The notes under the pieces were generated by a model. It was not told the DNA's origin. It ran no database searches and saw only the letters and a list, made by a program, of their open reading frames with translations. DNA of 43,423 bases from Crocinitomicaceae bacterium. Its GTDB lineage: Bacteria; Bacteroidota; Bacteroidia; Flavobacteriales_D; Crocinitomicaceae. The position numbers and the translations under genes were made by a program. Positions 26,758 through 35,684 of this stretch are shown here, one piece after another (position 1 is the stretch's first letter; each line of letters opens with the position of its first letter). The stretch spans positions 1 to 43,423 of the forward strand of contig JAGQYP010000031.1 of NCBI GenBank assembly GCA_020436025.1. The letters run 5' to 3'.

Positions 26758-28032
26758 ATGCGCATTTTAGGATTATTTTTTAGTTTCATTAGTTTTTATT
26801 CTTGTGGGCAGATTCAGGTCGTGCAACTTGAAAAACCTAAAGGAGCAACCTATGCACACGCACAAGTGGAGCCCTCTATTTTCATCAATCCAAAAGACAC
26901 TTCCAAGATCATTGCTGGTTCTGTTTTGGACGATTATTATTATTCAATAGATGGAGGTAGAACTTGGACTTCTCGAACCATGCATTCACCTTCTGGAGTT
27001 TATGGCGATCCATGTATGCTAATCGATACGGCGGAAAACTATTATTATTTTCACTTATCAGAAGGTAAAGGGGGATCCTGGTTAGATAAGATGATTTGCC
27101 AAAAAGCAACTGAAATTGATGGGAAATTCAATGGAGGAACATTTAGTCCGCCTGACGGAAAAATCCATGACAAAGAGTGGGCGGTGGTCAACCCAAAAAA
27201 CAATGAGATTTACATGACCTGGACCATTTTTGATAAATACAATTCTAAAAACCCTGAAGATTCCTCTTTCATCTATTTTTCGAAATCCACTGATGCAGCA
27301 GAAACCTGGAGTCAGCCAATTCGAATTTCAAAACACGGAGGAGATTGTCGAGATGGAGATCAAACTGCAGAAGGTGCGGTTCCGGCAGTAGGACCAAATG
27401 GAGAAATCTACGTATCCTGGTCTAGAAACGACACACTATGGTTCAATAAATCTCTAGATGGCGGAGAAACTTGGATGGAAGAAGAGACCTTTGTTTCTCT
27501 GCATGTTGGAGGTTGGGACATGAAAATTGAAGGTATTAATCGCTGCAATGGCATGCCCGTAACGCATTGTGATCTTTCAGATTCGCCCCATCAAGGACGT
27601 ATTTACGTGAATTTTGCAGATAAGAGAAATGGTGAAGATAATTCAGACATCTTTTTGGTTTATTCTGATGACGGAGGGCAAACTTGGTCGGAGGTTATCA
27701 AGGTGAATCAAGACAAAAGTAAAAAGGAACAATTTCTGACATGGATGTGCATTGATCAATCGAATGGTGACCTTTATTTTGTGTATTACGACAGAAGAAA
27801 AACAAAAGACAAGTACACGGATGTCTATGCAGCCCGTTCTGATGATGGGGGAGCAACATTTAGTGAAGTAAAACTTACCGAAAAACCTTTCAAACCTAAT
27901 GGATTTATCTTTTTTGGAGACTATTCAAATATTTCAGCCCATAAAGGAATGATTCGTCCTATTTTCAACAGAATGGATGATATGAAAATCAGTTTGTGGA
28001 CCGCAATTTTATATGATTATCATTTTAAATAA
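26758..28032 (+). CDS. Secreted/lipoprotein-like BNR (Asp-box) beta-propeller protein
   Basis: 424 residues beginning MRILGLFFSFISFYSCGQ, a signal with a Cys that might be lipidated although the lipobox is not canonical. Five Asp boxes are visible: SIDGGRTW, STDAAETW, SLDGGETW, SDDGGQTW and SDDGGATF, at roughly residues 63, 180, 237, 306 and 358. This is the sialidase/BNR propeller architecture. The FRIP motif and arginine triad of true sialidases are not obvious, so the enzymatic role is uncertain; it may be a carbohydrate-related hydrolase or a binding protein. Confidence 0.75.
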   Translation: MRILGLFFSFISFYSCGQIQVVQLEKPKGATYAHAQVEPSIFINPKDTSKIIAGSVLDDYYYSIDGGRTWTSRTMHSPSGVYGDPCMLIDTAENYYYFHLSEGKGGSWLDKMICQKATEIDGKFNGGTFSPPDGKIHDKEWAVVNPKNNEIYMTWTIFDKYNSKNPEDSSFIYFSKSTDAAETWSQPIRISKHGGDCRDGDQTAEGAVPAVGPNGEIYVSWSRNDTLWFNKSLDGGETWMEEETFVSLHVGGWDMKIEGINRCNGMPVTHCDLSDSPHQGRIYVNFADKRNGEDNSDIFLVYSDDGGQTWSEVIKVNQDKSKKEQFLTWMCIDQSNGDLYFVYYDRRKTKDKYTDVYAARSDDGGATFSEVKLTEKPFKPNGFIFFGDYSNISAHKGMIRPIFNRMDDMKISLWTAILYDYHFK

Positions 28033-28077
28033 GCCAAATAATTTATTCTTTTAATAGTAAAACAACTAAACACAATT

Positions 28078-28719
28078 ATGAAAAAATCAGTCTTATTATT
28101 CTTCGCCCTTACTCTATCATTTTTTTTAAACGCTCAAGATCTTAGTGTGATTTTTGATATCAAGGTTGTCAAGGCTCCCAAAGATGTCAAGAAGGCGCTA
28201 AAACAAGTGGATGAAAGTGATTTTATTATGAAATTCAGTGGTAATAAATCCTATTCAAAGATCAATCTTTTCGGGATGTTTACTCAGACAATTGTTTTTG
28301 ATTCAGATTCTGGTGAAGGTTTTATTTTAATGGATATTTCTGCCCAAAAGATTCTCATTAAAGTAAACCGCGAACAATTAAACGAATACAATAAAGGAAA
28401 AGATATCAAACCCATTGTTGAAGAAGTAAAGGGTACTAAAAAAGTTCTGGATCACGATTGCAATAAGGCTCTTTTGAAATATTCTGACGGAAAAGAATAT
28501 ACGGTTTACTATTCCAAAGCAATCAAATACAAGCACGAAAACTTCGATTATTTAGATGGTTTTCCATTGGATTACAGCACAGAACAAAACAATATGGTTC
28601 TAACCATGACAGCAAGTGCGGTAGATCAAAAAACCAAAGTAGATGCCAATCTATTTGAAATTCCTTCAGGGTACACCGAGATTAGTTTTGAAAAGTTGAT
28701 GGAACTCCAGCAGAAGTAG
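28078..28719 (+). CDS. Secreted DUF4412-like protein
   Basis: 213 residues with a signal peptide (MKKSVLLFFALTLSFFLNAQ). The region with FIMKFSGNKSYSKI, IVFDSDSGEG and VLDHDCNKALLKYSDGKEYTVYYSKAI, then YLDGFPLDYST, resembles DUF4412 exported proteins that pass between a fixed Cys and a conserved GFPL(E/D)Y segment. Function is unknown; it is probably periplasmic. It follows the BNR protein gene by 45 bp on the same strand. Confidence 0.7.
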   Translation: MKKSVLLFFALTLSFFLNAQDLSVIFDIKVVKAPKDVKKALKQVDESDFIMKFSGNKSYSKINLFGMFTQTIVFDSDSGEGFILMDISAQKILIKVNREQLNEYNKGKDIKPIVEEVKGTKKVLDHDCNKALLKYSDGKEYTVYYSKAIKYKHENFDYLDGFPLDYSTEQNNMVLTMTASAVDQKTKVDANLFEIPSGYTEISFEKLMELQQK

Positions 28720-28756
28720 GAATTTATTTCATAGGGCCCATGTAGTTAGTAGTTGA

Positions 28757-29287
28757 TTACCCTGGAAGAAATTTCCTCTGCAATTGCTTACCATGTAGAT
28801 CAATTACTTTATTTTCTATCTGGTAGATTAAATCTGGACAACCTCTCTGAAAATCTGAGCAATGAATTATCTTTACTTTATCTCCAATGGTCAAACTAAT
28901 TTTTAAGTCACTTTGACAGGAAGAAAGATCTTCATAATAATTTTCCATTCTCAAAAAATCATTGATCAGAACAAAATCAATTAATTCCTTAAAATCCTCT
29001 TTTGAAATCTTCGTAGTAGATGCAGTATAATATTTCAAATCTGCTTTATTCGTTCCAGTTCTTTCTTCTTTAGGTAAAAACCTGACAGCCTCTTGATCTA
29101 CAATAAATGTATCATAATGAAAGGCTCCCCTTTCGATCTTCAATATCACTTTTGAATAATCAATTACTTTATTCCCACTCTCCGTATTGGACTTGAATTT
29201 GGCGATATTTGACTCCCCTTCATTTTGGCAGGCTGTACCCATGAAGAACAATACTAACATGAAAGCTAGTTCAAAATAGTGTTTCAT
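28757..29287 (-). CDS. Hypothetical lipoprotein
   Basis: 176 residues with a lipoprotein signal, MKHYFELAFMLVLFFMGTACQ, the lipobox-like GTAC giving Cys20 as the lipidated residue, followed by QNEGES. The rest is soluble; a Cys pair (SSCQSD and HCSDFQRGC) may form a disulfide. No domain is recognised. It is convergent with the DUF4412-like gene and divergent from the aminotransferase. Confidence 0.7.
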   Translation of the reverse strand: MKHYFELAFMLVLFFMGTACQNEGESNIAKFKSNTESGNKVIDYSKVILKIERGAFHYDTFIVDQEAVRFLPKEERTGTNKADLKYYTASTTKISKEDFKELIDFVLINDFLRMENYYEDLSSCQSDLKISLTIGDKVKIIHCSDFQRGCPDLIYQIENKVIDLHGKQLQRKFLPG

Positions 29288-29395
29288 AAATCTAATTTTT
29301 ATTCTAGTACAACCTTCCTAACAAGGAGTTCATTTTAAAAATAGGATACCAAGATTCCAAATGAAATCCCCAACAAAGTTTCATTCAAATTTAGC

Positions 29396-29403
29396 TAATT
29401 TTG
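29396..29403 (+). promoter_or_regulatory. Putative -7 box TAATTTTG
   Basis: TAATTTTG matches TAnnTTTG 25 bp before the ATG at 29429. No -33 TTTG at the right spacing is seen, so confidence is limited. Confidence 0.35.
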
Positions 29404-29428
29404 GGTCTTCAAAAATTGAGCAGATAGA

Positions 29429-30904
29429 ATGGAAAATTACTTCAAACCTTTTAGAGAGCAGATCATTGGAATCGACACAAAAATTCAAACTCCTTACAGA
29501 TCAGACATGCCACTTGTTTATGCCGATTGGACCGCAAGTGGCAGAAACTATAAAAAGATTGAAGAAACATTGGTGCATGAATTAATGCCATTAGTGGCTA
29601 ATACACATACAGACACCAACACAACTGGCTCAACAATGACCTATGCTTACCACAAAGCTCAAAAAATCATAAAAGAGCATGTAGGAGCAAACTCTAAAGA
29701 TGTATTAATCTCTTCTAATTCGGGAATGACAGGGGTTGTGAATAAATTTCAACGAATACTGGGATTGAAGATTCACGAGAAATTCAAGGATCAGATTCAT
29801 TTCTCTGATGAAGAGAGACCTATTGTATTTATTACTCACATGGAGCATCATTCGAACCAAACAACTTGGTTGGAAACCATTGCAGATGTAAAGATTATTC
29901 CGCCTACCGAAGATGGACTTGTTTCCCCTGAAAATTTTGAAAAACTAATCCAAAACTATGCCCACAAAAAAACAAAATATGTATCCATCACGGCCTGTTC
30001 GAATGTAACTGGAATTGAGACCCCTTATATGGAAATCGCCAAGATCGCTCATCAGTACAACAGTTATATTTTTGTTGATTTTGCTTGTTCCGGACCTTAT
30101 GTCGACATGAACATGCACGAAAATGATTCGACTGGAGCCTATTTAGATGCCATTTTCTTTTCACCCCATAAGTTTTTAGGAGGTCCTGGAACTACAGGAA
30201 TTTTGGTTTTCAACGAAAAATTATACTCGAATACAATTCCTGATAATCCCGGAGGAGGAACAGTAGATTGGACCAATCCATGGGGAGGTCACAAGTATAT
30301 CGACGACATAGAAGCAAGAGAAGATGGGGGAACTCCTTCCTTCCTTCAAACCATTAAATCTGCCATGTGTATTAAGTTGAAAGAGGAGATGGGAACAGCC
30401 AATATCCGAAAAAGAGAAGAAGAGATATTAAGTCTTATTTTTCAACGTCTAGAGCCCATTGAATACTTGCATATTTTAGCTGCTGAGCACAAACATCGGT
30501 TAGGAGTCATTAGTTTTTATATTGACGGACTCCATTACAATGTAGGAGTGAAAATGCTTAATGACCGCTATGGAATTCAAACCAGAGGAGGATGTTCTTG
30601 TGCTGGAACTTACGGCCATTATTTACTAAACGTAGATGAAGTACAATCCAGCGAGATTACGACGCAAATAAGTTCTGGAGATTGCTCTCTTAAGCCAGGT
30701 TGGATCCGAATGTCCATTCACCCTACACATACGGATCAGGAAATTGAATATATTTTGGATGCTATAGAAGAACTTTCAAGAAACTTTAACACCTGGATGG
30801 AAGATTATGACATTGATTTGGCTCATGCTGTTATCAAACACAAGAAACCTGAGGCTGATCAAAAAATGGAATCATTTGTAAACCAGTGTTTTTTAATGAA
30901 ATAA
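29429..30904 (+). CDS. Class V aminotransferase / cysteine-desulfurase-like PLP enzyme
   Basis: 491 residues. The PLP lysine is Lys248 in FFSPHKFLGGPGTTG, Asp217 in FVDFACSG binds the cofactor nitrogen, and THTDTN (about 59-64) and ITHMEHHSNQTTWLE belong to the fold. A Cys pair in TRGGCSCAG (Cys389, Cys391) occupies the place of the catalytic cysteine of NifS/SufS-type enzymes. The substrate is unknown; a cysteine desulfurase or a kynureninase-like activity are both conceivable. A long C-terminal tail (about 440-491) is present. It is likely co-transcribed with the DUF6090 gene 5 bp downstream. Confidence 0.85.
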   Translation: MENYFKPFREQIIGIDTKIQTPYRSDMPLVYADWTASGRNYKKIEETLVHELMPLVANTHTDTNTTGSTMTYAYHKAQKIIKEHVGANSKDVLISSNSGMTGVVNKFQRILGLKIHEKFKDQIHFSDEERPIVFITHMEHHSNQTTWLETIADVKIIPPTEDGLVSPENFEKLIQNYAHKKTKYVSITACSNVTGIETPYMEIAKIAHQYNSYIFVDFACSGPYVDMNMHENDSTGAYLDAIFFSPHKFLGGPGTTGILVFNEKLYSNTIPDNPGGGTVDWTNPWGGHKYIDDIEAREDGGTPSFLQTIKSAMCIKLKEEMGTANIRKREEEILSLIFQRLEPIEYLHILAAEHKHRLGVISFYIDGLHYNVGVKMLNDRYGIQTRGGCSCAGTYGHYLLNVDEVQSSEITTQISSGDCSLKPGWIRMSIHPTHTDQEIEYILDAIEELSRNFNTWMEDYDIDLAHAVIKHKKPEADQKMESFVNQCFLMK

Positions 30905-30909
30905 ATAAC

Positions 30910-31572
30910 ATGCTTAAAAAAATCAACTGGGGAAATATTGTATTCGAGTTGTTTTCAGTTTTCGTAGGATTGTTAGCTGCTTTGTATGTTGATTCTCTTA
31001 TCGCCGAATCAGAAGAGAAAAACAGAGAAAAAGAATACCTTACGGAAATTAAAAATGATTTAGATTCTGACATAACTGAATTAGAAGAGGCCCTATCTGG
31101 AATGCAAAATAATTTTGAAAGTATTCAGAAATTAAACAAGGCCATTCTTATTGGAGAAATATCAGCTGATAGCTTAGTGGATTATTTTGGTAGATTGATT
31201 TTCATTAAAGAATTTCGACCTAATTTCACCGCATTCGATATCGTAAAATCGAAAGGTGAATTGAATATTATAAAGAATCAAAAACTCATCTATGAACTTA
31301 CCGAACTCTATGAGTTCAGTAAAGATGTCGAGAGATCAACTCAGGAAGTAAAAGACTATTACCAGCATCGCCTTGAACCTTTTATGCTAGAACATTTTGA
31401 TTTAAAAGATTATGTTTGGAATGATACAGTTACCATTCAATCTAATCAGATGATTCAGGACCCTTTCTTTCAGAATTTAGTTCTGATGTCGGTTCAGAAG
31501 TATGGCACACAATTACATTTCCATAAGACTTATTTAAAGATAATTCAGGAAATAAAATCCGCATTGGAATAA
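30910..31572 (+). CDS. DUF6090 family membrane protein
   Basis: Taking the ATG at 30910 gives 220 residues; a longer frame from GTG 30886 runs inside the upstream gene. It starts MLKKINWGNIVFELFSVFVG with one transmembrane helix (about 12-32, SVFVGLLAALYVDSLIAES) and then a coiled-coil-rich soluble part. DUF6090 is a Bacteroidota family of unknown function. It is separated by 5 bp from the aminotransferase stop. A bidirectional terminator follows. Confidence 0.75.
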   Translation: MLKKINWGNIVFELFSVFVGLLAALYVDSLIAESEEKNREKEYLTEIKNDLDSDITELEEALSGMQNNFESIQKLNKAILIGEISADSLVDYFGRLIFIKEFRPNFTAFDIVKSKGELNIIKNQKLIYELTELYEFSKDVERSTQEVKDYYQHRLEPFMLEHFDLKDYVWNDTVTIQSNQMIQDPFFQNLVLMSVQKYGTQLHFHKTYLKIIQEIKSALE

Positions 31573-31611
31573 GTCTGTTAAATTCAGTCACAGGATTTAA
31601 ACTAGAAAAAC

Positions 31612-31645
31612 AAAAAAGTCTGCCATCGCTGACAGACTCCGTTTT
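31612..31645. terminator. Bidirectional intrinsic terminator between DUF6090 gene and dnaN
   Basis: Stem AGTCTG (31617-31622) with CAGACT (31633-31638), plus CC/A-to-G pairs inside, followed by CCGTTTTTA on the plus strand and by a T-rich run on the minus strand (A-run 31605-31617). It serves both converging transcripts. Confidence 0.75.
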
Positions 31646-31669
31646 TATGTTCTGGTTTTCAAAATGGTC

Positions 31670-32785
31670 TTATCTGTTTAACATGACAGGCATTACCAAC
31701 ATCAAAATATCTTCATTTTCCGATGATTCTGCTGGCAAGATAATTCCTGCTCTATTTGGCTCGCTCATTTCAATAATGACATTATCCGTCTCCAAATTTT
31801 GAAGCATTTCTATGATAAATCTGGAATTGAAACCAATTTCCATATCGTCGCCATCGTATACACAAGTCAATCTTTCACTCGCTTCATTCGAGAAATCTAA
31901 ATCTTCAGCAGAAATAGTCAACTCCGATCCAGCCATTTTCAATTTCACTTGATTTGTTGACTTATTAGCAAAAATCGATACCCTCTTGATAGATGTCAAC
32001 AAAGAAACGCGATCAATTGTGAGTTTATTCGGGTTTTCATTTGGAATAACTGCTTCATAATTTGGGTATTTCCCATCGATTAATCGGCAAACTAGCTCCG
32101 TATCACCATATCTAAATACAGCATTGGATTCATTGTATTCAATTTGAACTTCTTCCTCATCTTTGATATTTGCTTTCAGGATATTCAATGGTTTTTTCGG
32201 CAAAATAAAAGCCGAAGATCCGGAACCTGAAGCATCCGTTCTTTTGTAACGAATTAGCTTGTGAGCGTCAGTGGCAACAAACGTAAGATCCTTGTCAGAA
32301 AATTCGCAAAAAACTCCGCTCATGACAGGTCTCAAATCATCATTTCCTGTCGCAAAAAGAGTTTTATTGATTGCCGTTACAACAACTTCCCCAGGAATTT
32401 TTATCGAAGTAGCTCCTGAAAGTGTTGGATTTTTAGGAAACTCTTCTGCATTGGCTCCAACCAATTTGTACTTTCCATAGTCTGAAGTCATTTCAACCGC
32501 AAAATTGCTCAAGTTTACAGAGAAATTAAGGGGATGATCTGAAAAGCTCTTTAGAATTTCCAATAGTTTTTTAGCATCAATACAAATCTTTCCGTCCTCT
32601 TTTGACTCAACCTCCAAGGTAGTATGGATGGTAGTTTCAATATCCGTAGCAGAAACTGTCAACTTTCCGTCTACAATCTCGAAAAGGAAATTATCTAAAA
32701 TAGGCAGATTGTTACTTGTATTTAAAACTCCACTTATCGACTGTAAACTTCTTAACAGTGATGCGCTTGATACGATAAAATTCAT
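31670..32785 (-). CDS. dnaN: DNA polymerase III beta sliding clamp
   Basis: 371 residues, normal for DnaN, which has three repeated clamp domains (about 1-120, 125-245, 250-371). Signatures include LPILDNFLFEI, a C-terminal region with GFNSRFIIEML and the usual end MLVMPVMLN. It forms a dimer ring that tethers the polymerase. It lies downstream of gldF-gldG, the order known in Flavobacteria, here with one extra gene in between. A TAnnTTTG-type promoter box is found upstream at 32814. Confidence 0.96.
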   Translation of the reverse strand: MNFIVSSASLLRSLQSISGVLNTSNNLPILDNFLFEIVDGKLTVSATDIETTIHTTLEVESKEDGKICIDAKKLLEILKSFSDHPLNFSVNLSNFAVEMTSDYGKYKLVGANAEEFPKNPTLSGATSIKIPGEVVVTAINKTLFATGNDDLRPVMSGVFCEFSDKDLTFVATDAHKLIRYKRTDASGSGSSAFILPKKPLNILKANIKDEEEVQIEYNESNAVFRYGDTELVCRLIDGKYPNYEAVIPNENPNKLTIDRVSLLTSIKRVSIFANKSTNQVKLKMAGSELTISAEDLDFSNEASERLTCVYDGDDMEIGFNSRFIIEMLQNLETDNVIIEMSEPNRAGIILPAESSENEDILMLVMPVMLNR

Positions 32786-32813
32786 TTAGCTTCTTTTTCT
32801 AAAGTTCAATTAA

Positions 32814-32821
32814 CAAATTTA
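32814..32821 (-). promoter_or_regulatory. Putative -7 box TAAATTTG for dnaN
   Basis: Reading minus, TAAATTTG fits TAnnTTTG and lies 28 bp upstream of the dnaN ATG (32785). No convincing -33 motif is seen. Confidence 0.35.
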
Positions 32822-32889
32822 AAGCTTTAGAAGTTGTAAGAATTTTTCAGATTCATCAGTTTTCCACAAATAAATCCTACTTATTAACA

Positions 32890-33924
32890 TTAGCGCAAGG
32901 GCTCTCTTGTGAAATACTGCTTTGGTTTGATGATCTTGTCGAAAACAAAATATTGCACCTTAACTAAATCTCCATTATCCAGAAAAGCCCACATGACATC
33001 CTGATTCCATTTTAACAAATTCCCTTCTAAATCCACATCTCCTTTTCCCGCTTTGATCTTGTAGCAAATCACACTAACATTTTTACCATCATGACCTTCT
33101 ACACTGATTTGAACATAGGGATTTGAATTGCGAATTGAATCAATTTGCTCTTCATTCATAGTGTAATTGTACTGGTTGAAATGAATCTTTTGGAATTTCA
33201 AAATATAGTCACGCACACGAGTGGTGTCAAAGATCTGAGCATATTCGCCATGATGAGAAATCTTGAACTCTTTGCTCCCATCCGATTCAATTACAAAGTC
33301 TCGATCTGGATGTTCAAAATTCTTCAGAGTAATCTTTTTTACATTCTCAGGTTTGTACTTAAAAATCCCGGAACAAGCCCATTGTCTCCAATCCGCGTTA
33401 AATCTAGGCTGAAGCGTTCCTCTAAATCCAGGCACATAAACGATCATCGGCTCAGGCGACCTTCCTTTATCTGGCATTTCTAAGAGCATGTAGGTTCCAT
33501 AATGATCTGGTGTAGGTGTTCCTACAAAGTAGGTTTTCTCTAAAATATTATTCACATAGATCTCGCATTTTGTATGACTTTGGTTGAGGTTATTTAGAAC
33601 CGTTTCCGACATGCCTTTTGGTACGTTGGCTTTTACTTTAATTCGATATATGGTTTCCAAAATATTATTGATCAGCTCTTCTTGCACACAATCCCCTGCC
33701 TCATTTGTCCAGTCGGTAGTTCCTGCTGTTCTAACCACCACCATTTTCTGTCCAAATGTATTTGTCAATACAATTTTATCAATGTGTCCCGTGTCGACAA
33801 TCGCAAAATTGGTTAGTCCTTCTTCTGCTAAAGTGGAAGTTTTCTCTGAATTCAGATTAAAAGCCATGTAGCTCAAGCCAGCAATGACAACAATTATTAA
33901 AAGGATTATAAGGTTCTTTTTCAT
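32890..33924 (-). CDS. DUF4340-like membrane-anchored protein
   Basis: 344 residues: an N-terminal transmembrane anchor (MKKNLIILLIIVVIAGLSYM) and a periplasmic domain containing FAIVDTGHIDKIVL and ETTYRIKV-like strands, similar to DUF4340 proteins. In other bacteria DUF4340 genes follow a GldG-family gene in ABC-transporter operons. Its ATG overlaps the gldG stop by 4 bp (ATGA at 33921-33924, minus strand), which argues for coupled translation and a shared complex. The molecular function is not established. Confidence 0.7.
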   Translation of the reverse strand: MKKNLIILLIIVVIAGLSYMAFNLNSEKTSTLAEEGLTNFAIVDTGHIDKIVLTNTFGQKMVVVRTAGTTDWTNEAGDCVQEELINNILETIYRIKVKANVPKGMSETVLNNLNQSHTKCEIYVNNILEKTYFVGTPTPDHYGTYMLLEMPDKGRSPEPMIVYVPGFRGTLQPRFNADWRQWACSGIFKYKPENVKKITLKNFEHPDRDFVIESDGSKEFKISHHGEYAQIFDTTRVRDYILKFQKIHFNQYNYTMNEEQIDSIRNSNPYVQISVEGHDGKNVSVICYKIKAGKGDVDLEGNLLKWNQDVMWAFLDNGDLVKVQYFVFDKIIKPKQYFTREPLR

Positions 33925-35681
33925 GAAGCGTATTTTCTTTTTCTAATGATGATCATGACAACGGCGAGCACTAAAATCAATACTAATGGAACAACAATAT
34001 TGATAAATTTCCACATCGATTTTTGCGAGGCTACTTTTTCTTTATCGAGCAAGCGCATGGTAATGGATTTGGAACGAATATCAATCAAAGTTTCATCTTC
34101 CATAACATAGTCAATCATGTTTTGCAGAAACTCTTCATTACCATAAACCATTTCCGGACGACCTTGATGACCTTGTATATCGTACTTATTGAAGTTCAAA
34201 CTGTAATAACGATACTCAGGCTGATTTGTCGTTTTCATCATCATGGAATCGTAGTCATTTTTCAAAATCTCTCCATCTGAAACTACCAGCATTTTTCCCT
34301 TTTCTGCCGCTCTATCGATAAATTGATAGTTCATGGAATCTTTTAAAATCTGAACAACCGGATGGTTTTTAAAGAAAGAAGTAAAATTTCCTTCCAATAA
34401 GATTGCCGTATTGTATTCATAAGGATCAGAGAAATCCTGCTTTAGCATGACGTAATTAAAATTAATACGGACTGGCGCTTTCAGAATTTTAGTTTGGGCA
34501 CCTGCGGTCAGTACGATGCTTTTTGTAATCTCATCTCCTCCAACGCCCTCAAGCGAGCTCACATATTCCGAACGAATGGGGTCTACGTTTTTGGTGATAT
34601 TGGTTCCAGCGCCTTCCAAAACAGGAAAAAATAGCCACGGCAAGATACCTTGTGGATGATTTGGCACATATATCGGTGATGCTTTTTTAGATACAATTAG
34701 ATCTTTGTTTACACGCACGCCATACTTAAATAACTGATCATCCAAATTCAAATTGTAGGGAATACCAAAAGATTCTCCTTTTAAGAACAAGGAGTCCTCA
34801 TTCACTTTCACTTGATCAATAAACCACATGACCTTCCCACCTTTCATGATGAATTGATCCAACAGAAATTTATCTTTCGTAGAAAAAGCTGATTTTGGTT
34901 GAGCCACAATCAATCCTTCCAAATTCAACAAGGAAGTTTCGTCCGATAATTCAATATCTCGAACCTTATAAAAGGGGGCCAATAATTCTCGCAATCTCCC
35001 GGTTTCATGCTTGTTTAACTCTCCATGACCTGTAAGGAAACCAATACGCTTTTTATTTTCCGTAACCGTTCTTCGAATAGCGGAAACAAACAAATATTCC
35101 AGATTATTTACAGTAGAGTTAGCTAAAGTGGTGATGTCATTTTTCCTTGGATCCAGTCTTTTTTGCTGAAAGAACTGAACATGACCCGTTATCTGACCAT
35201 TGTAAATGATTTCTGCTCCAGGCCAGATCAACAAATGCTTGTTTTCGCCAGTAGAGGTAATTGTGAAATCGGTTGGCTTGATTCCGTAAGAATTATCGTA
35301 CAACTGTTTGTGTAATTCATCTACCTCCTTTTTACTTCCCTCATTGGGATCGATGAATTCATATTCTATCTTATCATCAGCGTAAACTCTTATTTCGTCT
35401 AACTTTTCTCTGATCGAAGATTCTAATTTCTTCAATTCAGCAGGAATTTCTCCGTGAAGATAGATTCTGAATAATATTTTATCAGGAATATTCTCCTCAT
35501 CCTTTAAAAATTCAACTGTTTTAGGACTTAATGAATACCTTTTATCTTCGGTTAAATCCCAGCGTATGAAATAAGAAGCAAGGATGTAATTCAACAATAG
35601 AATAATGAAGATCAGTCCTAAAAGTACTGTAAGATCCTTTTCCCAAGTATTGTTTTTCTTAACTCTGTCAATGAACCCCAT
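33921..35681 (-). CDS. gldG: Gliding motility ABC transporter auxiliary protein GldG
   Basis: 586 residues. An N-terminal membrane segment (about 18-40, VLLGLIFIILLLNYILASYFI) is followed by the characteristic RWDLTEDKRYSLSPKTVEFLKD, a large periplasmic domain (about 60-540) with GFLTGHGELNKHETGRLRELL, and a C-terminal anchor (WKFINIVVPLVLILVLAVVM). GldG works with the permease GldF and the ATPase GldA in gliding and T9SS-related function in Flavobacterium. gldF lies 3 bp upstream; no gldA is in the window. Confidence 0.93.
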   Translation of the reverse strand: MGFIDRVKKNNTWEKDLTVLLGLIFIILLLNYILASYFIRWDLTEDKRYSLSPKTVEFLKDEENIPDKILFRIYLHGEIPAELKKLESSIREKLDEIRVYADDKIEYEFIDPNEGSKKEVDELHKQLYDNSYGIKPTDFTITSTGENKHLLIWPGAEIIYNGQITGHVQFFQQKRLDPRKNDITTLANSTVNNLEYLFVSAIRRTVTENKKRIGFLTGHGELNKHETGRLRELLAPFYKVRDIELSDETSLLNLEGLIVAQPKSAFSTKDKFLLDQFIMKGGKVMWFIDQVKVNEDSLFLKGESFGIPYNLNLDDQLFKYGVRVNKDLIVSKKASPIYVPNHPQGILPWLFFPVLEGAGTNITKNVDPIRSEYVSSLEGVGGDEITKSIVLTAGAQTKILKAPVRINFNYVMLKQDFSDPYEYNTAILLEGNFTSFFKNHPVVQILKDSMNYQFIDRAAEKGKMLVVSDGEILKNDYDSMMMKTTNQPEYRYYSLNFNKYDIQGHQGRPEMVYGNEEFLQNMIDYVMEDETLIDIRSKSITMRLLDKEKVASQKSMWKFINIVVPLVLILVLAVVMIIIRKRKYAS

Positions 35682-35684
35682 AGC

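Noticed and set aside
30886..30909. GTG start for the DUF6090 gene
   Set aside because: It lies inside the aminotransferase gene; the ATG at 30910 is better placed and begins with the family start.
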